From: Natrinema limicola JCM 13563
GTDB lineage: Archaea; Halobacteriota; Halobacteria; Halobacteriales; Natrialbaceae
Assembly (NCBI RefSeq): GCF_000337475.1
Contig: NZ_AOIT01000030.1
Span: 1 to 58,361, forward strand
Direction of reading: 5' to 3'
Length of the DNA stretch: 58,361 nucleotides
Positions 24,774 to 32,355 of this stretch are shown here, piece by piece; position 1 is the first letter of the stretch; each line of letters begins with the position of its first letter. Under the pieces are notes generated by a model. It saw nothing but the letters and a program-made list of their open reading frames with translations. It ran no database searches and had not been told where the DNA came from. The translations under genes were made by a program, and so were the position numbers.

Positions 24774-25418
24774 ATGGCCGCTCACGGCCGGTCCGCACTG
24801 CGGGACCTGTTCGACGAGTCGCCCACGCCTCACATTGCCCATCCCCCTCGGACCCACCATCGTGATTTCTACGTCGCTACCGACGGGTCCTTCCGGGAGT
24901 CGGGCGGCGGACTGGGCGCTGTTATCGAAACGCGCGACGGCACCCGCGTCGCACGCGTCGCGACGACGGACACGCCGCCGGACAACAACGTCGCCGAATA
25001 TCGGGCGCTGCATCTCGGGCTCGACGTCCTCGCCGCGCGAGCACCACGAGACGCCGCTGTCGGCGTCCTCATCGACCACGACGCGCTCGCCAGCAACGTC
25101 AACAACGCCATCCTTGCAACCCAACACCCCGACGGAAAATCACCCCGCCCGATCTCCGTCCCGGCCGCGACCCGGTATCACTGGCGAGGCATTCAGGCCC
25201 GCCTCTGCGGATTCGACGAGGTCCGGGCCGCTCGCATCGACAGCGATCAAAACCCCGCCCATCCGCTCGCGAACGCGCCCGAGCAGTACCGACACGTCAA
25301 TCGGAAACCCGAACGATGTGTCCTCCCCGAGACGCCGGAACCGACTGCTTCCACCGAGTTCCCACCGCCGTCTCGCGCCGACCGCAACGGCACCGGCGGC
25401 GGTCGTGCCTCGGACTAA
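24774..25418 (+). CDS. rnhA: RNase HI family ribonuclease
   Basis: Protein of 214 residues with an RNase HI core at ~30-170: FYVATDGSF (D37), NNVAEYRALHLGLD (E75) and LIDHDALASN (D101/D103), three of the four catalytic acidic positions. The place of the fourth Asp is DQNPAHPLAN, with His163 instead of Asp. An N-terminal extension of 30 residues and a C-terminal tail of about 40 (Pro/Thr/Arg-rich) flank the domain. It degrades the RNA strand of RNA-DNA hybrids. The start ATG 24774 follows the only AT-rich upstream region. Confidence 0.85.
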   Translation: MAAHGRSALRDLFDESPTPHIAHPPRTHHRDFYVATDGSFRESGGGLGAVIETRDGTRVARVATTDTPPDNNVAEYRALHLGLDVLAARAPRDAAVGVLIDHDALASNVNNAILATQHPDGKSPRPISVPAATRYHWRGIQARLCGFDEVRAARIDSDQNPAHPLANAPEQYRHVNRKPERCVLPETPEPTASTEFPPPSRADRNGTGGGRASD

Positions 25419-25502
25419 GCCCGAGACGGAAACCGTGTAACCGGCGACGAAGGCCGGCCCGAACCGTCATCGTTTTCTCACCGCTCGAGCAAGTCCTCGC
25501 CG

Positions 25503-25961
25503 ATGAGTCTCCGCGTCGCGGTCGCCGCCCCGTTCATCCAGCACGGCACGCGTCGCCTCAAGGAAAACGAGTTCGTCGTCGCTCTCTCGCTCGACCGCGA
25601 CTGGTTCTCTCCCGACCAGTCGAAGCGACTGGTCGATGTCGCCACGAAAGAGGGGCTGCTCGAGCGAACCGACGACGGCCTCGCAGTGACCTTCGATCCC
25701 GCCGAGGTGACGGTGCCCGAGGAGTTCACGCCCGATGAGGACCTTCTGCGGGAGCGGTCGGCGTTCGAACGCGTCCTCGATTCGCTGGTCGCCGAGGGGA
25801 TGGAAAAACACGAGGCCGTCGGCGAGATCAACACGCTTCAGGGGGAACTCGGCCTGACGATCGAGGCCGCCGCGGTCGTCTACGCCCGCCGCGAAGGCTT
25901 CGCGGTCGACGACCTCGTCCCGATCGCCCGCGCAGCCGTCCGCGACACCGAAGACAGTTAG
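25503..25961 (+). CDS. DUF2240 family protein
   Basis: Archaeal conserved protein of 152 residues. The recognisable order is MSLRVAVAAPF, the segment LKENEFVVALSLDRDWFSPDQ, a winged-helix-like VATKEGLLERTDDGLAV, then a C-terminal helical part (INTLQGELGLTIEAAAVVYARR). Function unknown; the DNA-binding-like first half has suggested regulation or RNA/DNA metabolism. It lies 84 bp after RNase HI in the same direction and 23 bp before the next gene, probably forming an operon with the latter. Confidence 0.82.
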   Translation: MSLRVAVAAPFIQHGTRRLKENEFVVALSLDRDWFSPDQSKRLVDVATKEGLLERTDDGLAVTFDPAEVTVPEEFTPDEDLLRERSAFERVLDSLVAEGMEKHEAVGEINTLQGELGLTIEAAAVVYARREGFAVDDLVPIARAAVRDTEDS

Positions 25962-25984
25962 TCCCGACGGCCTGAGCCACGCAT

Positions 25985-26362
25985 ATGGTCGAGGATCGGA
26001 TCACCGATGGGAGACGGATCGCCGAACTACTCTCGAGCGAACTCGACGGCCGCGAGGACGGCGATCTCGCCGCTGTTGCCGTGACCAACGCCGACCGCGA
26101 CGTCGAACCGACGGCAGAGGGCGCGCGTGCCTACGATGTCACCTGCACCGACGAGCGAATCGCCCGCGTCTTTATTCACGAGGACCGGGCACACCTCGAG
26201 TTCGAAACGGGCCAAGATGTCGCAGCCGATGCCGCGTCGGACGCTGACCTCCGAGTTCGGCCGAAAGCAACGACGCCCCCGCGAACGCTCGTTTTCGTCG
26301 AGAGCGGCGCGGAAGTCAAGCGAGCGACGGACGTGGTTCAGGCTGTGAGCCGATCGCTCTGA
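25985..26362 (+). CDS. Haloarchaeal conserved hypothetical protein
   Basis: Acidic soluble protein of 125 residues with no recognised domain. Segments with predicted structure are an N-terminal helix (RRIAELLSSELDGR), beta strands in ARVFIHEDRAHLEFET and RTLVFVESGAEVKRA, and a final helix. The start ATG 25985 lies 23 bp after the DUF2240 stop. Composition matches neighbouring haloarchaeal genes. I cannot assign a function. Confidence 0.6.
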   Translation: MVEDRITDGRRIAELLSSELDGREDGDLAAVAVTNADRDVEPTAEGARAYDVTCTDERIARVFIHEDRAHLEFETGQDVAADAASDADLRVRPKATTPPRTLVFVESGAEVKRATDVVQAVSRSL

Positions 26363-26485
26363 GAACGCTGGCGGGTAGAATCGGGCCGCCCAGCAGAACG
26401 TAGCGGTGTGCGTATTACCGTGTCATAAATTTCATCGAATCGGTCAGTACGGGTTTCCGCCATTACATACTGTTCACAAACGCTC

Positions 26486-26977
26486 TCAGGAACAGTGCGT
26501 TGTCCACTGTTCTTGGAACCCATCCACGATCGTCACCTGCGCTCGCTGCCCTTCGCGTTCGCAGGTGATGACGTCACTGCCGATGATCGATTCATTGTCG
26601 CCCGCTTCAACGACGTATCCCCACGTATTACCCGGTTTCCACGCTTCAATCGTGGTCGTCGTGTCACCGGTCGGGCGAACTGTAAGCTGGCGACTTCGGA
26701 CCTCCTTTTCTGCCAGTGTTACGTTATAATACACGGCACCGCTCTGTAAGTCAGCAAGTCCGACGTATCTGCGGTCACCAGCCTCTGTTGTTGCTCGGAA
26801 GGTTACGTCGGTCGGGGAGTCAGCGTTCGGGACTGTGAAGACCGTGAGTTGATACCGTGTTTCGTCTTGATTTTCGACCGTTAGCGTCGGTGGTTCGTCG
26901 GGCGAGAGAACAGTCCATCCAACGAGGATGGTTGAGAGGACGATGAGGATAGTAAGGGATACTCGAGGGCGCAACAT
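26486..26977 (-). CDS. Membrane-anchored extracellular protein, unknown
   Basis: Protein of 163 residues with one N-terminal membrane segment (VSLTILIVLSTILVGWTVL, no lipobox) and an extracytoplasmic beta-rich domain: TLTVENQDETRYQLTVFTV, GAVYYNVTLAEKEV and RQLTVRPTGDTTTTIEAW. The pattern resembles an immunoglobulin-like domain with two cysteines near the end (C142, C162) that might form a disulfide. It is less GC-rich than its neighbours, a weak sign of acquisition. A TATA-like TTTTTAATA on the minus strand (27005-27013) predicts a leader of about six nucleotides. No family recognised. Confidence 0.6.
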   Translation of the reverse strand: MLRPRVSLTILIVLSTILVGWTVLSPDEPPTLTVENQDETRYQLTVFTVPNADSPTDVTFRATTEAGDRRYVGLADLQSGAVYYNVTLAEKEVRSRQLTVRPTGDTTTTIEAWKPGNTWGYVVEAGDNESIIGSDVITCEREGQRAQVTIVDGFQEQWTTHCS

Positions 26978-27103
26978 TGGTTGGGTAGTTCATTTCAAAA
27001 CAGCTATTAAAAATCATATCGTTCCGTCACTACGCTCGCCGGCACGCTCGAGTCGCCGACCGAAACGTGGAGTCAGCCTCGAGCCCGATCGGACGACTGC
27101 GTC

Positions 27104-27763
27104 TCATTCGAGGTCTGCAACAAGTTCCGGAACCGCAGTCGCGACTTGCGCCTGCTCGACGTGTGCGACGGCGCGGGGATCAGGGTCAGGGCCGTCTTCG
27201 AGTACCACCTGTATCGCGGCCAGCCCGGCGTCGGTCGCACCTCCAACGTCGGCGTCGACCTCGTCGCCGACATAGACCGCTTCGGCGGGCGCGACACGCA
27301 GTTCGTCAGTGATCGCCTCGAACGCACGGGGATCGGGTTTTCCGGCCTCGAGTTCGCCGGTGACGACGGCGGCGTCGAAGACCTCTTCCCAGCCCAGCGT
27401 CTCGAGTTTGTCTCGCTGGGCGCGAACGGGGCCGTTCGTGAGCAGGCCGACCAGATACTCGCCGCGTAAGTCCGCGAGCATGGTTTCGACGCCGGGGAGG
27501 GGCTCGAGGGCGTCGGCGATCGTCTCGCGATATGCTGTCGCGACGGCGGCCGGGTCGGCGTCACTGTCGGTGTTCTCGAGCAGGTCGGCGAAAATGGGTT
27601 CGCGCGTCTCGGTCGTGAGGTTTCGCCGGTGGGCTGCGAGATACGCCTCGCGCGACAGCGATGGCGCACCCGTGGTGGCTGTGGCCTCTTCGAGAATGGT
27701 CGCCCGATCCCGCTGGGGAACGGCGAGCGTGTAATCGAGATCGAAGACGACCGCCTGTGGCAT
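27104..27763 (-). CDS. HAD superfamily hydrolase
   Basis: Haloacid dehalogenase-like hydrolase of 219 residues with a helical C1 cap. Motif I is VFDLDYTLA (nucleophile D9, acid D11), motif II LLTNGP, the motif III lysine AGKPDPR and motif IV GDEVDADVGGA. This variant (DLDYTL, GKPDPRAFE) is close to phosphoglycolate phosphatase/2-haloacid dehalogenase-like enzymes; the substrate cannot be read from sequence. It is monocistronic, transcribed in the same direction as the antiporter but separated from it by repeat copy D. Confidence 0.85.
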   Translation of the reverse strand: MPQAVVFDLDYTLAVPQRDRATILEEATATTGAPSLSREAYLAAHRRNLTTETREPIFADLLENTDSDADPAAVATAYRETIADALEPLPGVETMLADLRGEYLVGLLTNGPVRAQRDKLETLGWEEVFDAAVVTGELEAGKPDPRAFEAITDELRVAPAEAVYVGDEVDADVGGATDAGLAAIQVVLEDGPDPDPRAVAHVEQAQVATAVPELVADLE

Positions 27764-27820
27764 AGCCGTGTGAGGGGGCTCGAGCCGGTTGAAGCTTTCC
27801 GTTTTGGGGTTCGGCGTCAG

Positions 27821-27906
27821 TCATACGGTCTGCTGTCCCGATGTCCCGGTGGGCCCGCATGACGGGTCGCGGTCCCACCGACACTGACTGACAGTAGTCC
27901 GTATCA
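27821..27906. repeat. Dispersed palindromic 3'-end repeat, copy D
   Basis: Clear copy: TCATACGGTCTGCTGTCCCG at the left, the central hairpin GGTGGGCCCGC ... GCGGTCCCACC, and GACAGTAGTCCGTATCA at the right. Read on the minus strand it begins TGATACGGACTACTGTC, and that TGA (27904-27906) is the stop codon of the antiporter gene. It therefore forms the antiporter's 3' end and lies upstream of the HAD gene. Confidence 0.78.
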
Positions 27907-29232
27907 ATCGTTTGCCCGACCAGTGTCGCCACGTCCCCGCTCGAGTGCGGAGACAAAGACGGGTTCGAGTCGGCTCGAGTGCTGCATAAGCGACGTCCCG
28001 AGGACGCTCATGACGAGGACGTAGCCGACGGCGACGGCATAGATCGTCTCCGCCGTCTCGGTTGGTAGCCCGCTGCCGGCACCGGTGAGCGCGAGACTCG
28101 CGATGATCAACGAGAACTCGCCACGCGTGGCCATGCCGAGCCCGACGCGCAGCGACCGGCGATCGTCGAGCTCGTAGATCCGCCCGCCGAGGTAGCCGCT
28201 GACGAGCTTCGTCGGCGTCGTCACGATCACGGCGGCGACGATGATCGCGACGACCGAGAGCGTAAACAGCCCCGGATCAGTGACGAGTCCGATCCAGAAG
28301 AAAAAGATCGCCGCGAAGGCGTCTCGAAGCGGCTCGAGCAGTTGCTCTAAGTCGTGGACGTGATCGGTTCCGGAGAAGGCCATGCCGACGAAGAAGGCAG
28401 CGACGGCCTCGCTGACGCCCAGCGCAAGCGCGATGCCGGCGACGAGGATCGTCACGCCAAGTGCCCGGACGACGACGAACTCGTTGGTGTCAGCATCGAG
28501 AAAGCGCTGGAAGAAGTCGGTCCCGTACGTGACCAGCGCGAGCAGTGCGAGGATAACGCCAATCGCGATCGCGATCTGGCCCGCGGCTGCCCCGAGATCG
28601 CCGCTGCCGAGGACGAGCGCGGAGACAATCGCTAGGTAGACGGCGATAAACAGGTCCTCGTAGACCAGCGTCCCCAGCATTGGTTCCGACTCGGCGTTGG
28701 CGATCCAGCCCAGATCAATGAGCGACTTCGTGATGATCGCGCTCGAGGAGATGTAGACGACGCCGGCGGTCAGCACGGCAGCGAGGATGGTGCCGAAGAC
28801 GAGGTAGCCGAACAGCAGTCCGATCCCGAAGTTGAGAGCGAGGTCTATCGTCCCCGCCTTGCCGATCCGGTTCTTGCTCGCGAGTAGCCGATCCAGATTG
28901 AACTCCAGTCCCAGGAAGAACAACAGGAGGACGATCCCGATTTCCGCGCCGACGACGACGAAGTCGGTATCGCTGAGTGCGACCTCGCCGAGTGCTGCCA
29001 GGAGGTCGACGCCAGCAACCGTCACCTCGGGGATGACGAGCGAGACGCCGCCGACAGCGACCTCGCTGCCAGCGAGGTCGGGGAGTTTGCCGAGGACGTT
29101 CGATCCCAGCACTGCCCCGGTGACGATGTACAGCGGGATGACGGACTGATTGATTCGATTCGCGACGACGCCGGCGAGTGCGACCGCGGCAAAGAGCACA
29201 CCCACGTCGACGAGTGCGGTCTCAGTTGCCAC
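27904..29232 (-). CDS. Cation:proton antiporter (CPA2, KefB/KhtU-like)
   Basis: Integral membrane protein of 442 residues with about 12-13 segments and a Na+/H+-exchanger fold. The region GLEFNLDRLLASKNRIGKAG after segment four is typical of CPA2 proteins, as is GMATRGEFSLIIASLALTGAG near the C-terminus. It would exchange K+ or Na+ for protons across the cytoplasmic membrane. The following gene upstream, 34 bp away, encodes an RCK-C domain regulator, matching the KhtU/KhtT pairing. The C-terminus lacks a long cytosolic TrkA-N domain, so regulation is delegated to the partner. Its TGA stop belongs to repeat copy D. Confidence 0.88.
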   Translation of the reverse strand: MATETALVDVGVLFAAVALAGVVANRINQSVIPLYIVTGAVLGSNVLGKLPDLAGSEVAVGGVSLVIPEVTVAGVDLLAALGEVALSDTDFVVVGAEIGIVLLLFFLGLEFNLDRLLASKNRIGKAGTIDLALNFGIGLLFGYLVFGTILAAVLTAGVVYISSSAIITKSLIDLGWIANAESEPMLGTLVYEDLFIAVYLAIVSALVLGSGDLGAAAGQIAIAIGVILALLALVTYGTDFFQRFLDADTNEFVVVRALGVTILVAGIALALGVSEAVAAFFVGMAFSGTDHVHDLEQLLEPLRDAFAAIFFFWIGLVTDPGLFTLSVVAIIVAAVIVTTPTKLVSGYLGGRIYELDDRRSLRVGLGMATRGEFSLIIASLALTGAGSGLPTETAETIYAVAVGYVLVMSVLGTSLMQHSSRLEPVFVSALERGRGDTGRAND

Positions 29233-29266
29233 TAGCGGTCACCTCCGACGAACACATCGGTTTCGA

Positions 29267-29761
29267 TCACTCCTCGAGCTCGTCGCCGAGCAACTCTTCG
29301 AACCGGGTACAGTCCTCGCGGTCGCCGATGACGACTACCGTGTCGTCGATCTCGAGGACCGTCTCCGGCGTCGGCGGTGAGATCAGCTCATCGCCACGCT
29401 GGATGGCGACGATCGAGACACCCGTTCGATCACGGATGTCCGCTTCGGCGAGGCTCTGACCGGCTATTTCAGCCGACACCGTGACGGTGTACCACTCGAG
29501 GTAGGTCTCATCGGACAGCATCGTCTCGACTGCCTCGGCCTGAACCGGCTGGAAGTACGCCCCCTCCAGGATCGTGCCGATCTTCCGGGCGAGCCGATCC
29601 GAGACTTCGAACAGTTTGTCACCGTCGGCGTCCGCGTCCGGTTTCAGGTATACCTCTCGTTTCCCCGTGTTGTGAGTCACGATGACGAGTCGGGAGTCGT
29701 CCTCGAGTTCGACCTCGAATTTCTTCCCGACGCCGGGGAGGTCGCTCTCGTAGATGGTCAT
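29267..29761 (-). CDS. Antiporter regulatory subunit with RCK_C (TrkA-C) domain
   Basis: Cytoplasmic protein of 164 residues resembling KhtT. The N-terminal part (MTIYESDLPGVGKKFEVEL) is the KhtT N-domain with the Asp/Lys-rich hairpin; the C-terminal RCK_C domain spans about 80-160 (LAEADIRDRTGVSIVAIQRG ... DDTVVVIG). It probably gates the adjacent antiporter in response to nucleotides or pH. ATG 29761 was chosen because ATTTATGG on the minus strand (29785-29792) sits about 27 bp upstream, giving a leaderless transcript, and because the family begins at this residue. Confidence 0.87.
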   Translation of the reverse strand: MTIYESDLPGVGKKFEVELEDDSRLVIVTHNTGKREVYLKPDADADGDKLFEVSDRLARKIGTILEGAYFQPVQAEAVETMLSDETYLEWYTVTVSAEIAGQSLAEADIRDRTGVSIVAIQRGDELISPPTPETVLEIDDTVVVIGDREDCTRFEELLGDELEE

Positions 29762-29784
29762 ACCATAAAGAGCGGAGCGTGTGG

Positions 29785-29792
29785 CCATAAAT
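29785..29792 (-). promoter_or_regulatory. TATA box of the antiporter operon
   Basis: ATTTATGG on the minus strand, centred 27-28 bp before the ATG at 29761. A leaderless mRNA for the regulator-antiporter operon is predicted. Confidence 0.5.
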
Positions 29793-29853
29793 GGCATGAC
29801 CCAGTGACTGGGGCACTCGTGGCCGGAAACCGGATTGGCACCGCCATTACTCA

Positions 29854-29890
29854 TACTGCCGGACAGAAGTCAATACGAAGTCGGTCGTGA
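29854..29890. repeat. Truncated copy of the second inverted-repeat family
   Basis: TACTGCCGGACAG followed by AGTCAATACGAAGTCGGTCG, matching bases 22775-22811 of the complete element. The other inverted end is not found nearby, so this is a left-end fragment. It lies exactly at the border where the AI-2E transporter remnant begins. Confidence 0.6.
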
Positions 29891-30126
29891 GCTTATCGAG
29901 GCCGATCTTCGCGTGCGCGAAGATCGTGCCGGTCTACTTCTTCGCCCGGTCATTTCTGTCCGCACGAAGTGGCGTCCACATGGGGCTGGTTCTTCTGGGC
30001 TACTTTCTCGGGACGCTCTCGTTCGGCTGGTACGGCCTGTTTCTCGGCCCGATCGTCGTCGTCCTCGCGGTTCACTTCGCCGACAAAATCTTCTCCGACC
30101 TCGTGGACGACCTACTCGTGAGCTAA
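29887..30126 (+). pseudogene. C-terminal remnant of an AI-2E/PerM family transporter
   Basis: The open frame of 79 codons ends in GLVLLGYFLGTLSFGWYG, then LFLGPIVVVLAVHFAD, which is the last two membrane segments of AI-2E family (PerM) transporters of about 350 residues. Residues 1-20 (LSRPIFACAKIVPVYFFA) also look like the preceding segment but are partly garbled. The other ~270 residues are missing and a truncated repeat element lies at the break, so I read it as a decayed gene. A functional small membrane protein cannot be excluded. Confidence 0.6.
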
Positions 30127-30233
30127 TCGCGCCCCGTCCACGATCGGCCTCGTTGTCGCTCGAGCCACGGTGAGCACATACCGACATCGCGCAGACGAAC
30201 GTTTTTCGTCGGTGCAGTGTCGATCCACGACGG

Positions 30234-30653
30234 ATGACCGAACTCAGCGCACACCACGTCGGTATCACCGTCACCGATCTCGAGGAGACGCTCGCGTTCT
30301 ACCGGGATGTACTCGACCTCCCGGTTGCAAATCGGTTCAGCGTCGGCGGCGAGGCGTTTTCCGACGCTGTCGGAGTTGAGGGTGCAAGCGCCGACTTCGC
30401 CCACCTCGAGGCCGACGGCGTTCGGATCGAACTCGTCGAATACGACCCCGAAGGGGCGGACGTATCGGCGTCGGAGCTCAACCAATCAGGCGCGACACAC
30501 ATTGGCCTCTCGGTCGACGACCTCGAGTCGTTCGCCGCGTCACTTCCCGACGACGTGCCGACGATCAGCGGGCCACAGACCACCGAAAGCGGCACCACGC
30601 TCATGTTTCTGCGCGATCCAGAGGGGAACCTGATCGAGGTTCTCGAGGCCTGA
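30234..30653 (+). CDS. VOC family (glyoxalase/epimerase-like) protein
   Basis: Vicinal-oxygen-chelate fold of 139 residues with paired beta-alpha-beta modules. The four metal ligands are in place: H8 (HHVGITV), E66 (RIELVEY), H89 (ATHIGLSV) and E135 (GNLIEVLE). Overall order resembles methylmalonyl-CoA epimerase or lactoylglutathione lyase. Haloarchaeal paralogs are numerous and the substrate is unknown. ATG 30234 begins the first strand directly. The protein ends LEA and its TGA stop (30651-30653) starts repeat copy E. Confidence 0.82.
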   Translation: MTELSAHHVGITVTDLEETLAFYRDVLDLPVANRFSVGGEAFSDAVGVEGASADFAHLEADGVRIELVEYDPEGADVSASELNQSGATHIGLSVDDLESFAASLPDDVPTISGPQTTESGTTLMFLRDPEGNLIEVLEA

Positions 30654-30734
30654 TACGGCTCCTGTAAATCATTGCCGGTGGGACCGCGATCGTCCTGCGG
30701 GTACACCGGTACACAGTTACAGCAGACCGTATGA
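30651..30734. repeat. Dispersed palindromic 3'-end repeat, copy E
   Basis: Starts TGATACGGCTCCTGTAAATC, whose first triplet is the VOC gene stop, and ends TTACAGCAGACCGTATGA, the inverted family terminus. The central stem GCCGGTGGGACCGC ... GTACACCGG is imperfect. It is inserted in the orientation opposite to copy C relative to the upstream gene, showing that either terminus can supply the stop codon. Confidence 0.75.
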
Positions 30735-30772
30735 CCCGAGCGAGAACACGTGGTCTGACCGAGTCGGCGGCG

Positions 30773-31039
30773 TTACGGTCCTCGACAGGCCAACGTCGAC
30801 CGCACTTCTTCGACATCGCCGTCACACTGCGAACAGCTGCGTTTCTCGGCGGCGATGTAGACGATCCGACACCGCGAGCAGTGAAAGAGGTTCCCGACCG
30901 ACTTCGGGACAGCGTGTCCCGTTTCGCCGTCGTCTCGAGTCGTCTCAGTTCCCGTCGCGTCTCGGTCGTACAGCAGCGCCGCCCGGAGCCGGTCGCGAAG
31001 ACAACGTGAGGCCGCCGTCGCGTTCCGTCGGAGTCCCAT
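30773..31039 (-). CDS. Small zinc-ribbon protein
   Basis: Hypothetical protein of 88 residues. A basic N-terminal half (MGLRRNATAASRCLRDRLRA) is followed by a C-terminal zinc ribbon: LFHCSRCRIVYI and SCSQCDGDVEEVRSTL, i.e. CxxC-x11-CxxC. Such one-ribbon proteins are common in haloarchaea and are presumed adaptor or nucleic-acid-binding proteins. ATG 31039 was chosen because the longer frame upstream overlaps the pyrF gene. It is divergent from pyrF. Confidence 0.68.
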   Translation of the reverse strand: MGLRRNATAASRCLRDRLRAALLYDRDATGTETTRDDGETGHAVPKSVGNLFHCSRCRIVYIAAEKRSCSQCDGDVEEVRSTLACRGP

Positions 31040-31201
31040 ACAGTCGTCGACCAGAAGAAGAATGAAATAGGCACTGCCAAACATGTTTGGATGCTGAATA
31101 GGCGGACGCAGCATCCTCTGCCTCGCGGCAGCCGTCGGTGCGGCTCGATCGACCGGGCCGTGGATAGCAACCTTTTCGACCATCCCGAAGCCAGTTCCGG
31201 C

Positions 31202-32002
31202 ATGAACTTCTTCGACCACTTGCACGACCGCATCCGTTCGGTCGACAGCGTCGTCTCTGTCGGCCTCGATCCCGACCCGTCGCGCATTCCCGACCACCTT
31301 GACGAGTACGACCTCCCTCGCTGGGCGTTTAACCGACGTATCATCGATGCGACTCACGAACACGCCGCCGTCTACAAGCCCAACGCGGCCTTCTACGAGG
31401 ACCCCGACGGCTGGCGCGCACTCGAGGAGACAATCGCCTACGCCCACGGCAAGGACGTCCCCGTCCTGCTAGACGCCAAGCGGGCCGATATCGGGAACAC
31501 GACCCGGCAGTACGCCCAGATGCTCGAGACCGTCGATGCGATCACCGTCAACCCCTACATGGGTCGGGACTCGCTGCAGCCGTTTCTCGCCGACGAGGAG
31601 TCGGGCGTTTTCATCCTCTGTCGGACGTCGAACCCCGGCGGAGCCGACCTGCAAGACCTCACGCTCGAGACGGGCGAACCACTCTATGAGCGCGTCGCCG
31701 CGCTCGCCGACCTCTGGAACGAAAACGACAACGTCGGGCTGGTCGTCGGCGCGACGAAGCCGGACGAGCTCGAAGACCTCCGCGAGCAGGTTCCTGACCT
31801 CCCCTTCCTCGTGCCCGGCATCGGGGCACAGGGCGGCGACGCCGAGGCGGCCGTCGAGTACGGGCTCGCAGACGGTGTCGGACTCGTTAACTCCTCGCGC
31901 GGGATTATTTTCGCAGGCGAAGACGACGGTGAGGACTTCGCCAGTGCCAGCGGTCAGGCCGCAAAGCGGCTCAAAAAGCGGCTCAACCAGTATCGAAAGT
32001 AA
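31202..32002 (+). CDS. pyrF: Orotidine 5'-phosphate decarboxylase
   Basis: Last enzyme of UMP synthesis, a TIM barrel of 266 residues of the longer (type 2) class. The catalytic motif DAKRADIGNT (91-100) carries the Lys-Asp pair; SVGLDPDPSRIP (19-30) forms the first strand with its substrate Asp, and the phosphate-binding end reads NSSRGIIFAG. ATG 31202 gives the family N-terminus; the open frame 37 codons upstream has no similarity. It is monocistronic, opposite to both neighbouring small zinc proteins. Confidence 0.95.
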   Translation: MNFFDHLHDRIRSVDSVVSVGLDPDPSRIPDHLDEYDLPRWAFNRRIIDATHEHAAVYKPNAAFYEDPDGWRALEETIAYAHGKDVPVLLDAKRADIGNTTRQYAQMLETVDAITVNPYMGRDSLQPFLADEESGVFILCRTSNPGGADLQDLTLETGEPLYERVAALADLWNENDNVGLVVGATKPDELEDLREQVPDLPFLVPGIGAQGGDAEAAVEYGLADGVGLVNSSRGIIFAGEDDGEDFASASGQAAKRLKKRLNQYRK

Positions 32003-32036
32003 TAGACCCAGATAGCTACTGTCGGCCTTACGACGC

Positions 32037-32213
32037 TCAAAACCGGTTGATATCCACGTCGTCGCGCTGTCCCGGCCGGGCTTGTGCAGCACAGTCGGCA
32101 CACAGCCCCAGCTCGTCGTCGTAGTGAATGTCACAGACGAGCGTCCCGCAGTTGGGACACCGGTGCTGAGCGGGACGCGATTCGCAGATTTGACAGAGGC
32201 CGCTGACGCTCAT
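32037..32213 (-). CDS. Small multi-cysteine zinc-finger protein (58 aa)
   Basis: Too short for usual ORF cut-offs but convincing. It starts MSVSGLCQICESR and carries CxxC pairs at C7/C10, C19/C22 (CPNCG), then C27 and H30 (VCDIHYDD) and C38/C41 (CADC), enough for two zinc ions in a HIT/B-box-like arrangement. The tail DDVDINRF ends with TGA. Function unknown; similar small proteins occur in many haloarchaea. It is convergent with pyrF (34 bp apart) and divergent from the GTPase gene. Confidence 0.75.
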   Translation of the reverse strand: MSVSGLCQICESRPAQHRCPNCGTLVCDIHYDDELGLCADCAAQARPGQRDDVDINRF

Positions 32214-32355
32214 ACTCCGAGAAACGCACTCGAGGTGCTTGAAACCGGGCCCGGAACGGGCGACCGACCGTCGATCCCCAGTTCGGTAGCCTCACTGTGT
32301 CATATAGTACCAATCTACGGGAAGCCTTTTGCCATGTGGCCAACTACCAGGGGAT

